Part shown: positions 22,410-34,009 of the stretch, in pieces
Position numbering within the stretch: the stretch's first letter is position 1
Layout of the letters: every line of letters starts with the position of its first letter
Assembly (NCBI RefSeq): GCF_017591425.1
Contig: NW_024466599.1
Location: 27,194,001-27,258,000 of the forward strand
Reading direction: 5' to 3'
DNA from: Ochotona curzoniae
Lineage: Eukaryota > Chordata > Mammalia > Lagomorpha > Ochotonidae
DNA length: 64,000 nucleotides
Notes under the pieces: model-generated
Databases searched by the model: none
Told to the model about the DNA's origin: nothing
The model's input: only the letters and a program-made list of their open reading frames with translations
Position numbers and translations under genes: made by a program

Positions 22410-22832
22410 TGTGTTCTTTTAAGTTTAAAGAAAAAAGGTTCAGGTTGTTGCAACTGTAGCCTCCTTCCAGGGACTGATCCCGAGTTAGTCCAGCTGATCT
22501 GGAATCACTCTCTTGTGGTTCTGAGGCTTCCATAGAGTCCCACAGCACTCCACTAGCTTTACATGGTCAGAGTAATGTATTTTGAAGATGCCTAACATAT
22601 CAGATATTATATGAGAAGCAGTTCTAAACTGATAAGTGTGCAACCTTTGAGAAGTGCAGTGGCTCTGTCTTATCAAGACACATCGCGGTATGGTCTGCAC
22701 TTAGATCCTTTTGATGTTGGGGCCGGCATACCCACATGGGGCACACTAACTGTCACCTTAGCTACAAAGGAAATGATGTTGAGAAGCAGGTGTTCATGGC
22801 AGCACCACCTGCTATTGTACCAGTGGCTCTTT

Positions 22833-23151
22833 TTTTAAATTCATTTATTCATTTTTATTGGAATGGCAAGTTTACAGAGCGAAGGAGAGATTAAGATCCT
22901 CTGTCCGCTGATTCACTCCCCAAATAGCTGTAATGGTCAGAGTTCAGCCAGTTTTAAACCAGGAGCCAGGAACCTCTTCCAGGTCTCCGACATTCGTGCA
23001 GCTGCCCAAGGCTTTGGGCCATCCTCCACTGCTTTTCCAGGCCACGAGCAGGGAGCTGGATGGGAAGTGGAGCAGCCAAAACCCGGCACCCATATAGAAT
23101 GCCAGCACTTTAAGGTGGGCGATTAGTCAGTTCAGCCACCACACCAGCCTG
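22833..23151 (-). repeat. SINE, class II, with TSD
   Basis: Full-length minus copy. GTACCAGTGG(C/T)TCTT occurs at 22817-22831 and 23152-23166. Confidence 0.92.
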
Positions 23152-23354
23152 GTACCAGTGGTTCTTACCTCATTACTTCCATTAAGCACCAAGCTAAGCC
23201 AACATTCCTCTACGGGAGAAACTGGGCTGTATTCAGCCTGGGGGAGAGCCTTGGAGCCTCTGGAAGCCACTAAACTGCTATGTTAACAGCATCCTTCACC
23301 ACTTTTGCAGAATTCACCAACAGCAAACATCAGGGGTCAGCAGCAGTCTCTCAG

Positions 23355-23534
23355 TCTCTCAGTCTCCCAGGTGGGTGCAGGGTCCCCAAGGACTTGGGTC
23401 ATCCTCCATTGCTTTCCCGGGCTATTGGCAGGGAGCTGGATGGAAGTGGAGCAGCCGGGATACGATCCAGTGCCCCTATGGGATGCTGGTATTCACAGGT
23501 GGAGGGTTAATAATTGAGCCTTTGCACCAGCCCT
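23355..23534 (-). repeat. SINE fragment, class III
   Basis: Head half of a minus copy from GTCTCCCAGGTGGGTGC to TTTGCACCAGCCC. The left edge has a (TCAGTCTC)n smear. Confidence 0.75.
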
Positions 23535-24200
23535 GAAGAGGCATTGTTTCATGGAAAAAGTGAGCATGGAAAAAAAGAAGCAAGTGCAACTAGAAATACA
23601 AAAGTTTCCAGTTACACAAAGAAAAATTAGAAGAAAAAAAAATCGATCCATTTATGGCTAATACATTTTCAAAGTAAAAAAAGAATTAATACTGTTCATC
23701 AGAAAAAAATATGTAAGTCCAACCAAGACTGGCCCAGGGGATTAGGCCCTTCAAATTCACCTAAAGCCAATCTCCTCTCTGTCCTTCCCACGCCCCGTGT
23801 TGAATAGCAAGCTCACAAAAGACCCATAAAGAAGAAGCCGTATCTTTGCACTGAGTCTGACCTTTCTCAAAGGCGAATGTGGTTACGGCTATAATAAGAA
23901 GCTGTTCACATCGTGCTGGACCTCATTGTTATCTTGTAAAACTGGGCAGGAGTTTTATCCTAAACCTACCAACCAAGCTGACAATTCCACAGAAGGCAAA
24001 GCTAATGCCGCTGCGACTCTCATTTTAGGCAACTTTATTTTTCTGGGGAAATCGCAGTTTAGACATTTGTAATCTGATTTTTTTTTTTCATAAAACAAGT
24101 TAAAGAATGTCTAAGGGGGAAAAAAAATCTAGTGTCAAGACCCAGTGAAGGCAAATGCTACTGAAAATTTCTGTTGGGTTAGGAGAAATTTCCAATGAGA
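23535..24200. other. Unique intergenic sequence
   Basis: Nothing recognised; A-rich with no supported gene. Confidence 0.4.
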
Positions 24201-24204
24201 CAAA

Positions 24205-24264
24205 AAATTTAATAATTAATTTGAAAGTCACAGTTACAGAAAAAGAGGGCGGGGGGGGAGAGAA

Positions 24265-24302
<38 letters not shown>

Positions 24303-24540
24303 AATGGGAAGATTGTCTATTCACTGATTAACTTCCCAGATGCCTGCAACAGGCAACGTTGGACCAGACTAAACCCAGAATCTTCATCTGAAACTCCCAG
24401 GGACCTAAACTTGGGCCATCTCCCACAGCTTTGTCAACAGGGAACTGGATAAGAAGTTACATGACTGAGACTTGAACTGGCACCTTTATGGATGATGACT
24501 CTGCAGACAGAGGTTCTACCCACACACCACAATGCTGCCC
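24205..24540 (-). repeat. SINE, old class III, with internal (GA)n expansion
   Basis: Minus copy whose GAGAGACAGAG region has expanded into (GA)17 at 24267-24300. Confidence 0.78.
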
Positions 24541-24565
24541 TCCCCATCCTTTTTTTTTTTTTTCT

Positions 24566-24889
24566 TTTTGAGATTTATGTATTTTTATTGAAAAGTTAGA
24601 TTTTACAGAGTGAAGGAGAGACAGAGAGAAAGATCCTTCATTCACTGGTTCACTCCCCAACTAGCCTCAATGACCAGAGCTGAGCAGATTCAAAACTAGG
24701 AGCCAGGAGCCTCTTCTGGGTCTCCAGCATGGCTGCAGGGTTCCAAGGCTTTGGACTTTCCTCTACCAGATTCCCAGGCCACAGGCAGGGAGCTGGAAGG
24801 GAAGTGGAGCAGCTGGGATATGAACTAGGGCCCATATGGGATCCCAGCACGCAAAGCAAGGACTTTAGCCACCAGGACCTCACCAGGTC
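24566..24889 (-). repeat. SINE, class II
   Basis: Full-length minus copy directly beside the preceding one, with a T-rich junction at 24549-24569. Confidence 0.9.
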
Positions 24890-25002
24890 CTCCCCCATTC
24901 TTACAATAGTTCTTTTTTTGTTTTGTTTTATGAACTAAAACTTTTTCAATTTCACACTTTCAGAAGAAAGAAGAAAAAAGGATCTTAAAATTCTAAGGCT
25001 AG

Positions 25003-25306
25003 GGGCCCGGCCCCGTGGCCTAGCGACTAAAGTCCTCACCTTGAACACCCGGGATCCCATGTGGTCACTGGTTCTAATCCTGGCGGCCCCACTTCCCATC
25101 CAGTTCCCTGCTTATGGCCTGGGAAAGCAGTCGAGGATGGCCCAAAGCCTTGGAAGAGCTCCTGGCTCCTAACTTCAGATCAGCTCAGACTCGGCTAGTG
25201 CAGCCACTTGGGGAGTGAATCATCAGATGGAAGATCTTCCTCTCTGTCTCTCCTTCTCTCTGTATATCTGCCTTTGCAATAAAAATAAATCAATCTTTTA
25301 AAAATT
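25003..25306 (+). repeat. SINE, young class I, small internal deletion
   Basis: Head GGGCCCGGCCCCGTGGCC. The GGGACCCTGCACC...GGAGACC segment is missing between AGCCTTGG and AAGAGCTCCTGG. Confidence 0.92.
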
Positions 25307-25521
25307 GCTTCCTTACCTTGGTATCATGCATCTATGAACAAAATAAGCTACAGGATCCGTGCTCATAGATGCTGTTCCTACAGCTTCAAAATTCACCTAT
25401 ACTACAAACCTGCATTTTATTTTTGTCTTTTACCATTTGAATGAAGGTCATTCCTAATCTGATGCTATTGAGCACATTCACAAACACACCCTAGTCTATG
25501 ACAATATGGTTCCGTTGCCTT

Positions 25522-25538
25522 CCCCCCCCCCCCCCCCC
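25522..25538. repeat. C17 homopolymer
   Basis: Seventeen consecutive C on plus inside otherwise AT-rich unique sequence. Confidence 0.9.
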
Positions 25539-25544
25539 GCCAAA

Positions 25545-26110
25545 CTAAGATCTGCCTGGTTAGGAGCAGCTAAAACATGAGGTCAGAATCAAATGCATTT
25601 GATCTTGAAGACTAAAAAGTACAAAGCCACACTGACCATTGCCTCTGGGGAGGAACGTACTTCTGTTTTCCCCTTCTTCACTGGAACTTAATCCATGGTG
25701 CCTCTTCTGGAGAGAAAATAATAAACACAATCCTGGTGCAGATAAAATGTTTAAATGAAGGTCAGGGGGAGAATGAGAGATTCAAATCACTCTGACACCA
25801 ATCATGGTAAATTACAACAGCTTCCAACAATTACTTAGTTCTTATTGTAAAGTATTTACCATAGCAACAGTGGCATCAAATTGCTCTTAAAAGGCCCCAA
25901 ACCATGCACAGAAAAAAAAAAAAAAAAAAAAGGAAGACAAGAGAAAAATCATTCCTGGCCCTGCATTTCTCAATGTGGAAACAAAAGGATACTGAATCAT
26001 ACAGTGCTAACACAAATGGGTTCCACGTGCACCACGCTTGCTTCTTCATGTGAACTTCATTAAATACTCACTTGCAGGTGTGTTTGTGATGGTGGGATCT
26101 TCCCTGTTGT
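25545..26110. other. Unique intergenic sequence
   Basis: Nothing recognised except an A22 run at 25910-25931. Confidence 0.4.
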
Positions 26111-26114
26111 TAGT

Positions 26115-26245
26115 GAGCACACACTCTGTGCCTGGCCATAGGTCCTTCATCTCCATGGGCTCATCTCATCACTGCAAACATCTTCAAGGCTAAGTGCTCG
26201 CCTCATTTTACAAATGGAAATACACACTCAGAAAAATGACCTAGT
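26115..26245 (-). repeat. MIR fragment
   Basis: ACTCTGTGCCTGGCCATAGG, GGGCTCATCTCATC and CTCATTTTACAAATGGAAAT follow the MIR order on minus. Confidence 0.65.
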
Positions 26246-26249
26246 TTCT

Positions 26250-26558
26250 GGGCCCAGCAGCAGCCAGGGGCTAAATCCTCACCCTGCATCCACCGGGATC
26301 CTATATGGGTATCAGTTCATTTACCAGCTGCTCTACTTCCCATCCAGCTCCCTGATTGTGGCCTAGGAAAGCAGCAGAGGATGGCCCAAAGAGTTGGGAC
26401 CCTGCACCTGTGTGGGAGACCTGGAAGAAACGTATGGCTTCTGGCTTCAGCTCAGCTCAGCTCCAGTCATTGCAGCCACTTGGGGAGTGAACCAGTGCAT
26501 GGAAGATCTTTCTTTCTCTCTCTCTCTTCCTCTCTGTTTATCAGCCTTTCCAATTTCT
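26250..26558 (+). repeat. SINE, class II
   Basis: Plus copy directly after the MIR fragment; the 3' end is CAGCCTTTCCAATTTCTT without a long A tail. Confidence 0.88.
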
Positions 26559-26559
26559 T

Positions 26560-27045
26560 AAAATTATCTAATCTGCTGAAAGCACACAATTAGTAAGTGA
26601 TAACCGATCAGCTAAACAAATTTAAGTTTTTCTGACCAGTCTTGCTGAATTTTAGATATGTTCAAAGAAAAACTTTAGACAAAGTAAGCTGAACAGTTTA
26701 GCAAAACTTAATTGATGACTGGGGTAGCACTCAGCACCAGCATTGGTTTGGAGAGCTCCACAGCCATGTTGTGGACAGGGAACTTGCAGAGGAGGGAAGA
26801 CAGAAGACAGGAGGAAGCTGTTTGATTGGTTAGTGTGGAAAGACCCTAGCTAAAGGCCAGTTACTAGTTTCTGATGGGTGAGTTTCTAATTAGAGATTAC
26901 TTGGTGATTTCTGATAGGTAAATCCTCTATCGAATTGGATTTGCTTACTCAGAAATATAAAGTACCAGGGTTGTCCAGTCTAATGGTCTCTCGATTTGAT
27001 TTTTTACAACATATGGTATATCTTACAAAGAAATGTCTGACTCGT
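26560..27045. other. Unique intergenic sequence
   Basis: Nothing recognised. Confidence 0.4.
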
Positions 27046-27049
27046 GATT

Positions 27050-27353
27050 GCTCTAGTTCAGAGGGTTAAGCCAACACTTGCAGTGCCAGCATTCCATATC
27101 AGCACCAGTCCAGCTCCTGGTTCCTCTTCCTCTGATCCAGCTCCCTATAATTATGCCTAGGAAAGCAGGGGAAATGGCACAAGTGCTTTGACTCCTGCCA
27201 CGTACATAGCATGCCTGGTTGGAATTATGGGATCCTAGCTTTGGCCTGGTCCAGCTCTAGTTGTTGTAACCATTTGGGGGAGTCAACCAGCAGATAGAAG
27301 CTCTCTCTCTCTCTATCACTATGGCTTTCCAATAAACAAATACATCTTTCTCA
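27050..27353 (+). repeat. SINE, old class III
   Basis: Plus copy: TTCAGAGGGTTAAGCCAACA head and GGCTTTCCAATAAACAAATA tail. Confidence 0.78.
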
Positions 27354-27689
27354 AAGAAAAGAAATATCTGACTTAAAAGATAAAATACATGGTTTACAAA
27401 GTATTTACTTTGGGGACAACTTGTCCAGAACATCAAACAGTAACTTACAACAACAAGCTGTTTTCAGTGGTCCCGGCGAGCAGGGTACATTTAGGGAAAT
27501 GTTACAGGCAGAGAAAACAACGATCTTAAAAGGGACACTGCAATCAGAAATCACAGAACAGATTCACTGAACTGTGCATGACCACACCTTGCTGCCTCAC
27601 GCATGCACAGCCCTAGGTGGCACGCTTCAGGAAACAGCTACTGAGGCAGCAGCTTTCCATTGTCTAGACGACAGATCAGCACGCTGTGA

Positions 27690-27870
27690 TCCCAGGACCC
27701 CATCTGACCCAAGGCCTGCTTTTGCAAATAAGGTTTTATTGCAACACAGCATGCCCACTTGTCTATGCATCATCTGTGGCTATTTTCACACTGCCATTGC
27801 AGACATGAATATTTGTGATAGAAACCACAGCGTACGGTACCTAACAGCTTTGTAGAAAAAATCCTGCCAA
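27690..27870 (+). repeat. MER20-like hAT DNA transposon fragment
   Basis: Carries AAGGTTTTATTGCAACACAG, CATCTGTGGCTATTTTCACA and the end AGAAAAAATCCTGCCAACCT, in the order of the GGAACACAGC...TTTGCCGACCCC element. The family name is from memory. Confidence 0.6.
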
Positions 27871-27976
27871 CCTCGAGCTCCAGAGTGATGCCAGAAATGC
27901 CAGTCTATTTTATATTTATAGAGTTTTAAAATCTAAATATTTGTGTAAATGTACACATATGGACTTACAAATTTTT

Positions 27977-28316
27977 TAATATTTTTTTTTTTTTTTGGAA
28001 AGGCAAATCCATAGAGAAGAGGAGAGACAGAGAGGAAAGATCTTCTGCCCACTGATTCACTTCCCAGGTGGGTACAACGGCCGGAGCTGAACTGATCCAA
28101 AGTCAGGAGCCAGGAGTCAGACGCTTCTTCTGGGTCTTCCACACAGGTGCAGGGTCCTGAGGCCTTTTTTTTTTTTTTTTTTTTTTTTTTGGTGGACTGC
28201 TTTCCCAGGCCAAGGGAGCTGGATGGGAAGCAGGGCCATCAGGATTAGAACCGTGCCCATACGGGATCCTGGTGTGTGCAAGATGAGCATTTAGCCACTA
28301 GGCTAGTACACCGGAC
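27977..28316 (-). repeat. SINE, class II, with internal T26 run
   Basis: Full-length minus copy with imperfect flanking repeats around GGACTTACAAATTTTT. T26 at 28165-28190 replaces the normal AAGGCTTTGGGCCATC segment. Confidence 0.88.
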
Positions 28317-28433
28317 CTGGACTTAAAACTTTTTAAAAGAGAAAAATACATCTGAAGTAGTAGAAATAGACTTTGAAATCGATGGTAGTCATTTTTGTCA
28401 AGAACAATTGCTCAAGGTTTTTATGACTGTGGA

Positions 28434-28640
28434 GTTATGGTTTGAATACGTGTTCCCCAAGACTCAGGAGTGTACTCTCCAAAGTCTCGTGTTACTGGTA
28501 GAAGGCGGATTAGGTCTTAAAGTACCCGTGACAGGATTCCGGTGGCTTTCATAGGATACCACATAGACGTCCATGTACCTTCTGCCACTTCCTATGTGTT
28601 GCTCTGTGCCACCTTAAGACTCTACAAGCAAAAATGCCTG
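28434..28640 (+). repeat. MaLR-like LTR fragment (MLT1/MST type)
   Basis: TTATGGTTTGAATACGTGTT and GGCGGATTAGGTCTTAAAG resemble the LTR start TATGGTTTGAATGTG...GGTGGGGCCTAATGG. Diverged; subfamily not assigned. Confidence 0.45.
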
Positions 28641-28825
28641 GGCTTCTGCCACAAGAGACCAGGATGGAGGCCCAGGCTCCTGACGTCAGCCTGGCCTGGC
28701 CTGGCCTCTTACCACCATTTAGGGGCCTGAACCAGCATATGGAAAAGCTCTCTGTCTCTCTTAGTCTCTCCCTCTCTTTCTCTGTCACTCTACCTTTCAA
28801 ATCAACAAATAAGCAAATCTTTCAA
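28640..28825 (+). repeat. SINE 3' half, old class III
   Basis: Only the GCTCCTGACGTCAGCC...CTGAACCAGCATATGGAAA part and the tail are recognisable. Confidence 0.65.
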
Positions 28826-28849
28826 ATGTATAAACAAATATTGGTTTTT

Positions 28850-29162
28850 CCTGGCCAATGCAGTAGCTCAATTGGCTAATTCTCTGTCTTTAAGTGCTAT
28901 CATACCAAATGGACACCAGTTCATATCCTGGCTGCTCTGCTTTTCCTCCCAACTCCGTGCCTGTGGCCTGGGAGAGCAGTAGAGGATGGCCTGAAGCCTT
29001 AGGACCTTGCACTTGCATGGGAGACCTGGAAGAAGCTCTTGTCTCCTGGCTTCGGATTGGCTCAGCTCTGGCCATTGTGACCAATGGGGGAACGGATCAG
29101 AGAATGGAAGGGTTTTCTCTATGTCTCCTCTTCTCTATATAAGTTTGCCTTTCCAATAAAAT
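28850..29162 (+). repeat. SINE, class II
   Basis: Plus copy: GCAGTAGCTCAATTGGCTAA head and TTTGCCTTTCCAATAAAAT end. Confidence 0.88.
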
Positions 29163-29378
29163 ATGTGTATATATAAAAGAAAATAAAAGTATATTTTTAA
29201 AAATATTGTTTTCTCATTTATGAGCTTTTTAAATTGGAAAAAGGATTTAATTAAACCTTTGTCTCTTCTCCGAAGATGGAACAATTTGTTATTAAAACAT
29301 GTACTTCATAACTAATTTATTGAAGGTTCAGAAAATAAGAATAAGAAAAGAACAGACTTAGAGTAGATAATTTTGTTA

Positions 29379-29695
29379 AAGGTTTACTTTATTTTTATTG
29401 AGATTTACAGAGAGAAGGAAAGACAGAGAGAAAGATCTCCATGTGCTGGTTCACGCCCCAAGTGGCCACAATGGCCCAAGCGGAGCCAATCCGAAGCCAG
29501 GAGCCATGAACTTCTTCTCCGTCTCCCACACGGGTGCAGAGACCAATGCTTTGGGCCGTCCTCGACTGATTTCCCAGGCCACAAGCAGGGAACTAGAAGG
29601 AATATGGAACACCCGGGATACGAGAACTGGCACCCGTATGGGATCCAGATGTGTGCAAGGCAAGGACTTTAGCCACTAGGCTACTGCACCAGACC
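29379..29695 (-). repeat. SINE, class I/II
   Basis: Full-length minus copy ending TACTGCACCAGACCC. Confidence 0.92.
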
Positions 29696-29707
29696 CATAG
29701 CAGGTCT

Positions 29708-29791
29708 TTTTTTTTTTAAATTTTACTTTTATTGGAAGGACAAATTTACAAAGGAAGAAGAAACAGAGAAATCTCTTTCAATTGCTGGTTC
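29708..29791 (-). repeat. SINE tail fragment
   Basis: Only the tail and CT-rich part of a minus copy; the sequence breaks off after AATTGCTGGTTCA. Confidence 0.7.
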
Positions 29792-29866
29792 AGAGTAGAT
29801 CATTTTTTCATGACAAAACAATAGAAAATGTCTTGTTTTTACAGAAATAGTAATTAAAAGAAAAAC

Positions 29867-30165
29867 AGGGCCCAGTACGGTGGCCTAGCAGGTAAAGTCC
29901 TCGCCTTGAACGCACTGGGATCCCACATGGGTGCCAGTTCTAATTCCAGCAGCCCCACTTCCCATCCAGCTCCCTGCAGTTGAGGATGGCCCAAAGCCTT
30001 GGGTTCCTACACCCGCATGGGAGGCCTGGAAGAAGTTCCTGGCTCCTGGCTTTGGATTGGCACAGCTCTGGTCGTTGGACTCACTTGGGGAGTGAATCAT
30101 CAGACAGAAGATCTTCCTTTCTGTATATCTGACTTTGCAATAAAATTTAAAACAAATCTTTAAGA
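29867..30165 (+). repeat. SINE, young class I, body deletion
   Basis: Lacks the TTGTGGCCTGGGAAAGCAG segment between CAGCTCCCTGC and AGTTGAGGATGG. Confidence 0.92.
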
Positions 30166-30309
30166 TAAGAAGGAAAAACAGAGCTAAGATTAAAATGATC
30201 TTGGCAGTTTATCACTGAAACCAAACGAAGAACACTCAGGTCTGTGGTTTCCGGGATGAAGGTTTCTACTTCAAATGGCATGAAATCCAATATCAAACCC
30301 AGCTCACGG

Positions 30310-30492
30310 CGGGGCTGTCACTGTGGCCCAAGTATTTGGACACCTGTCTCCCATGTGGGAAACTCAGAGAGACCCTGGTCACTGGCTTCAGCATAACCAG
30401 ATCTGGCTGGGGAGTAAAGCAGCAGTCGTAAGATCTCTCCATGTTTCTCTGTCTCTTTGTGTGACTCTGTCTTCCAAATAAAGAAATAAATG
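30310..30492 (+). repeat. SINE 3' part, old class III
   Basis: TGGCCCAAGTATTTGGACAC, GGGGAGTAAAGCAGCAGTCG and the GTCTTCCAAATAAAGAAATA tail remain. The A-rich tail runs into the purine microsatellite. Confidence 0.7.
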
Positions 30493-30496
30493 TTGT

Positions 30497-30573
30497 GAAA
30501 AGAAAGGAAAGAAGAAAGGAAGGAAGGAAGGAAGGAAGGAAGGAAGGAAGGAAGGAAGGAAGGAAGGAAGGAA

Positions 30574-30643
<70 letters not shown>

Positions 30644-30696
30644 GAGAAAGAGAGAGAGAAAGAGAGAAAGAAAGAGAGAAAGAGAGAAAGAAAGAG

Positions 30697-30775
<79 letters not shown>

Positions 30776-30776
30776 A
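30497..30776. repeat. 280-nt homopurine tract, (GGAA)n then (GAAA)n
   Basis: Every base on plus from 30497 to 30776 is A or G. GGAA units dominate to about 30577 and GAAA units after, with GAGA interruptions at 30640-30700. It grew from the A-rich tail of an old SINE. Confidence 0.97.
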
Positions 30777-30789
30777 CAGAAAGAACAGA

Positions 30790-31690
30790 ATACTAGCTTA
30801 CTTTTGAAGGCCTCTCAGTCCTGTTTAGGCCCAGTTTTCTTTTTTGGTTTTATCCAACATCACATCACAATAGTCTACTTTCCTGTACTACTCCTCAAGC
30901 CTCACTCATTTGGAAAGCTTTGGGCACAAAACTTAGTTATAATTGTTTGTGCCACTGAATAATTGCCTCATTTCCTGTTTTCTCTCTTATCCAGATACAA
31001 CAACAGGTACTAAGTTGTACAGGATATGACATGGGCAATATTGCAACAATCAAGAAAGCAATTACTCCAACTCTTAAGCCTCTTTACTTCTTCTCACTGC
31101 AGGAGGTTATCTCTTGCCATTAACACAGAAAGTGGGATAGGAGCTGTGCAAACAGCAGCGGAGAAAAAAAAAAATCACTGTCAATCAGCCACCTGCTCTG
31201 CCTCTCTGGGGTAATGTGTATGTGCGTGCATGTGTGTGTGCTTAATGAAAGCTTTCCCTCTAATCGGGCCCTGACTTTGACTTTGGCTTGTATAATCTTA
31301 AGTTTATTTTATATGTTTATAAATCTCACTTTGAAGAAAGGCTCATGTGTGACAGTCAACATGCAGAAAACAGCATGAATACTTAGGACAAAATGAGGAG
31401 CTGAGGTGCTTAGAAATTCTGCAGTCACGTTATCAGCTCCTTAACAACACTTGTGCCACAGCAGATGAATCACTTTTCATGCTATAGTCAAACCTAAGAA
31501 CTTACCCAGAAACTTGTTTCTACAGTATTTTTTTAAACCCACTTTCCTACAGAAATTGAAACCCTTTCAAACTTCTGTTTTCAAAGAATAATTACAGCAG
31601 TGGTCGCCCAGGTCAAGGGGCTGAGGGATGTGTGTGGGAATGACGCCTGTTATTCAGTAGAGGACTACTTTTGGGAAACATAAGAATATT
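30790..31690. other. Unique intergenic sequence
   Basis: Nothing recognised; short A11 and TG-rich patches only. Confidence 0.4.
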
Positions 31691-31694
31691 CTAC

Positions 31695-31790
31695 TTAAAT
31701 TTTTTTTTTCAAATATTTATTGATTTGAAAGGCAAAGCAGTAGAGAGGGAGAATGAACGATGCCTTCGATCTGCGGGGGCAAGAGCTGTG
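31695..31790 (-). repeat. SINE tail fragment, old
   Basis: AAATATTTATTGATTTGAAAG and GAGAGGGAGAATGAACGAT remain from a minus copy. Confidence 0.55.
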
Positions 31791-31869
31791 TTAATATTTT
31801 CACTCTGGGCTCTTACCCTGTATACACACAGTCTCAGGACTCACATATATAAGACACACAATGTGGTAA

Positions 31870-32340
31870 GACTTATTTAAAAGGTGAAAAAGTGAGCACA
31901 CACACAAGTGTGAGTTGCCCCACACAGAAAAATACCCTTCGTGAGTGGGCAGTGGGTCAGACGTTTCCGCAAAAGGAAAAGGGGGGGACGCAGAAAGGAC
32001 ACACCCAACAGCCTCTCCAGCCATGATCCAAGGCAGGAGTCCTCCCGACACTGGTCTCCTTTACGAGGTTTTGGAGGGGGGGAGCCACCTGGGAATTTCG
32101 TGGCATCTCCACTCATTCCTCATGGACCTCAAAATCCATGTTTTCATGGAGCCCTCCTTAGGTCCCAGAAGAAGCAGGTGCATCCTGGGTTGGGGCGTTG
32201 GGGTTGACAGGAAGGAGGATAGAGGAAGTGGAGGAAGGAAGATAGAGGAAGTGGAGGAAAGAAGGAAGGGAATTTCAATATATTCTTAGAATCATATCTA
32301 GGAACTACGTTGAATCTATTAAAAACTCATTACATTAAAA
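31870..32340. other. Unassigned GC-richer block with short tandem repeat
   Basis: Positions 31900-32200 are GC-richer than their flanks and contain several overlapping 80-115-codon frames without known homology. A 24-bp unit (GATAGAGGAAGTGGAGGAA...) occurs twice at 32216-32263. No assignment. Confidence 0.3.
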
Positions 32341-32369
32341 TATAAAAGAATTAAATGGGGGCTTACAAC

Positions 32370-32630
32370 TTCCAACTCACATCCATTGTTTTACTTCCCA
32401 AATGGCCATAAAAGCCAGGACTGGGCAGGCCAAAGTCAGGAGCCAGAAACTCCATCCTGGTCTCCCACATGTGTGGCAGAGGCCAAAGTACTTGGACCAT
32501 CTGCAGTTTAGCCGGGTTCATTAGCAGGAAGCTGCACTGCAAGTTGAACAGCTAGGAATCAAACTGGCACTTCAGCATGGGACACCAGTGTCGCAAGGAG
32601 TGAACCAGCCCACTGCACAACAAAAGCCTC
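32370..32630 (-). repeat. SINE, old class III
   Basis: Minus copy without tail; CATTAGCAGGAAGCTGC and CAGCATGGGACACCAGTGTC are diagnostic. Confidence 0.75.
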
Positions 32631-32639
32631 CCATGAAAA

Positions 32640-33480
32640 TGTTCTAAACTTAGATTCTGGCAAGGATTACATTTCAGTAATATCTCAGTAAAGATGCTTT
32701 TTTGACAACAATGTATCTCGGAAGATGCTGGAGTCCGTGCAGTAGATGTGGGAGACCCGAAGGTGTGAAGGGTATTGTTCCATTGCAGGCAGGGCTGCAA
32801 GGAATTTCCCACTGCATGGTGGGAATGCAGCTCCACCTTCCTTTGCATGGACACCGGGCCACCCAGCAGGAGGAATTCTAATCCATTCAGGCATTGTTTG
32901 CTACTGTGGAGTTGACTTTTTACTGTCAATGTGAGCTTGAAGGTTAATGGCAATAATAACATCTTACAAAACGGCCTTCTATTATTCATACTGTCTTGGC
33001 TGTCCCCATTGACCTTAGCTAATGAAGGGATCTGTGTTTAGGGTTTCATTCTTTCCTTGACCTTTAGGTTCTCCTTTTCTTTGTGATACAAGATTGAGTT
33101 GTAGAGTAAGGATTGTAGTAGTAACTTCTATTGAGTTTTTAGGTGAAACAAATGGCAGAATTATTCTTGGGTACACCCACTTGACCCTGACATCAAAAGT
33201 CTGTGCCAGAGCTTGTGAGCTTGTAAAGGGGACAGCTTTCTCGCATTTGTGCATTATGATCCTGGATTTGTAGTGGTCCATTTATTTTCTCTATGCCTAT
33301 TCCACGCACCCTTCTCGAGTCCTGAATTCAGCTGGAGCTGGACTTCGGCAGGAAGAGGAATCTAAAATGAGAAGTTGCTGAAAAGAGAAGTTAGTGGTTT
33401 TTTGGATGACTAATCCATTTTGTAAAACATATAGGATAGAAAACCAAGGACAGACAGGTTTCGTGTTATGAGGGTTCAGG
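32640..33480. other. Unique intergenic sequence
   Basis: A 145-codon minus frame (32552-32989) starts inside unique sequence and ends within the neighbouring SINE. I know no homologue and do not call it a gene. Confidence 0.35.
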
Positions 33481-33482
33481 AA

Positions 33483-33790
33483 ATTTTGTATTTGAAAGGT
33501 AGAGAGGTAGAGAACTCTAGAGAGAGAAACGAAGGGGGATAAACAAAGAGATATTCCATCTGTTGGTTCACTCTCCAAAATCCAGCAACAGCAAGGACTG
33601 GCCTAGGTCAAAGCTAGAAGCCAGGACCTTCATTTAGCCTTAATGTGAGTGGCAGGGACCTAAGAATTGGAGCCATCGCCTGCTGCCTCCCAGCAGGTGA
33701 TGAACAGGGAACAGAGAGCAGAGTGAGGACTTGAACCTAGGCACTTCAGAACTGGATGTAGTCATTGCTGCACAAAATATCTGCCCCCAG
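33483..33790 (-). repeat. SINE, old class IV
   Basis: Minus copy with CATCGCCTGCTGCCTCCCAG and AGGACTTGAACCTAGGCAC. Confidence 0.75.
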
Positions 33791-34009
33791 ATTTGAATTT
33801 TTTCATTCAAGATAGCCTAATGTCATTCTCTCTCCCCACCTCACATGATGGTAACTCATTGTGCGTTTATCTCATGAGCAATCTAATCCAACCCAGCTCC
33901 GTGACACACATGAAGAATGGGTAGCCCAGAGGCTGGTCACAGTGCCCTGTTCTTTCACTTCATTATCACAGAGGTTGGAAAGCAAAACACTTCTGTTTCC
34001 CTCTTCTGC

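Noticed and set aside
24201..24324. Ser/Leu-rich minus frame at the (GA)n repeat
   Set aside because: Translation of the microsatellite within an old SINE.
30495..30962. 155-codon frame of Lys/Glu/Arg repeats
   Set aside because: Pure translation of the (GGAA)n/(GAAA)n microsatellite.
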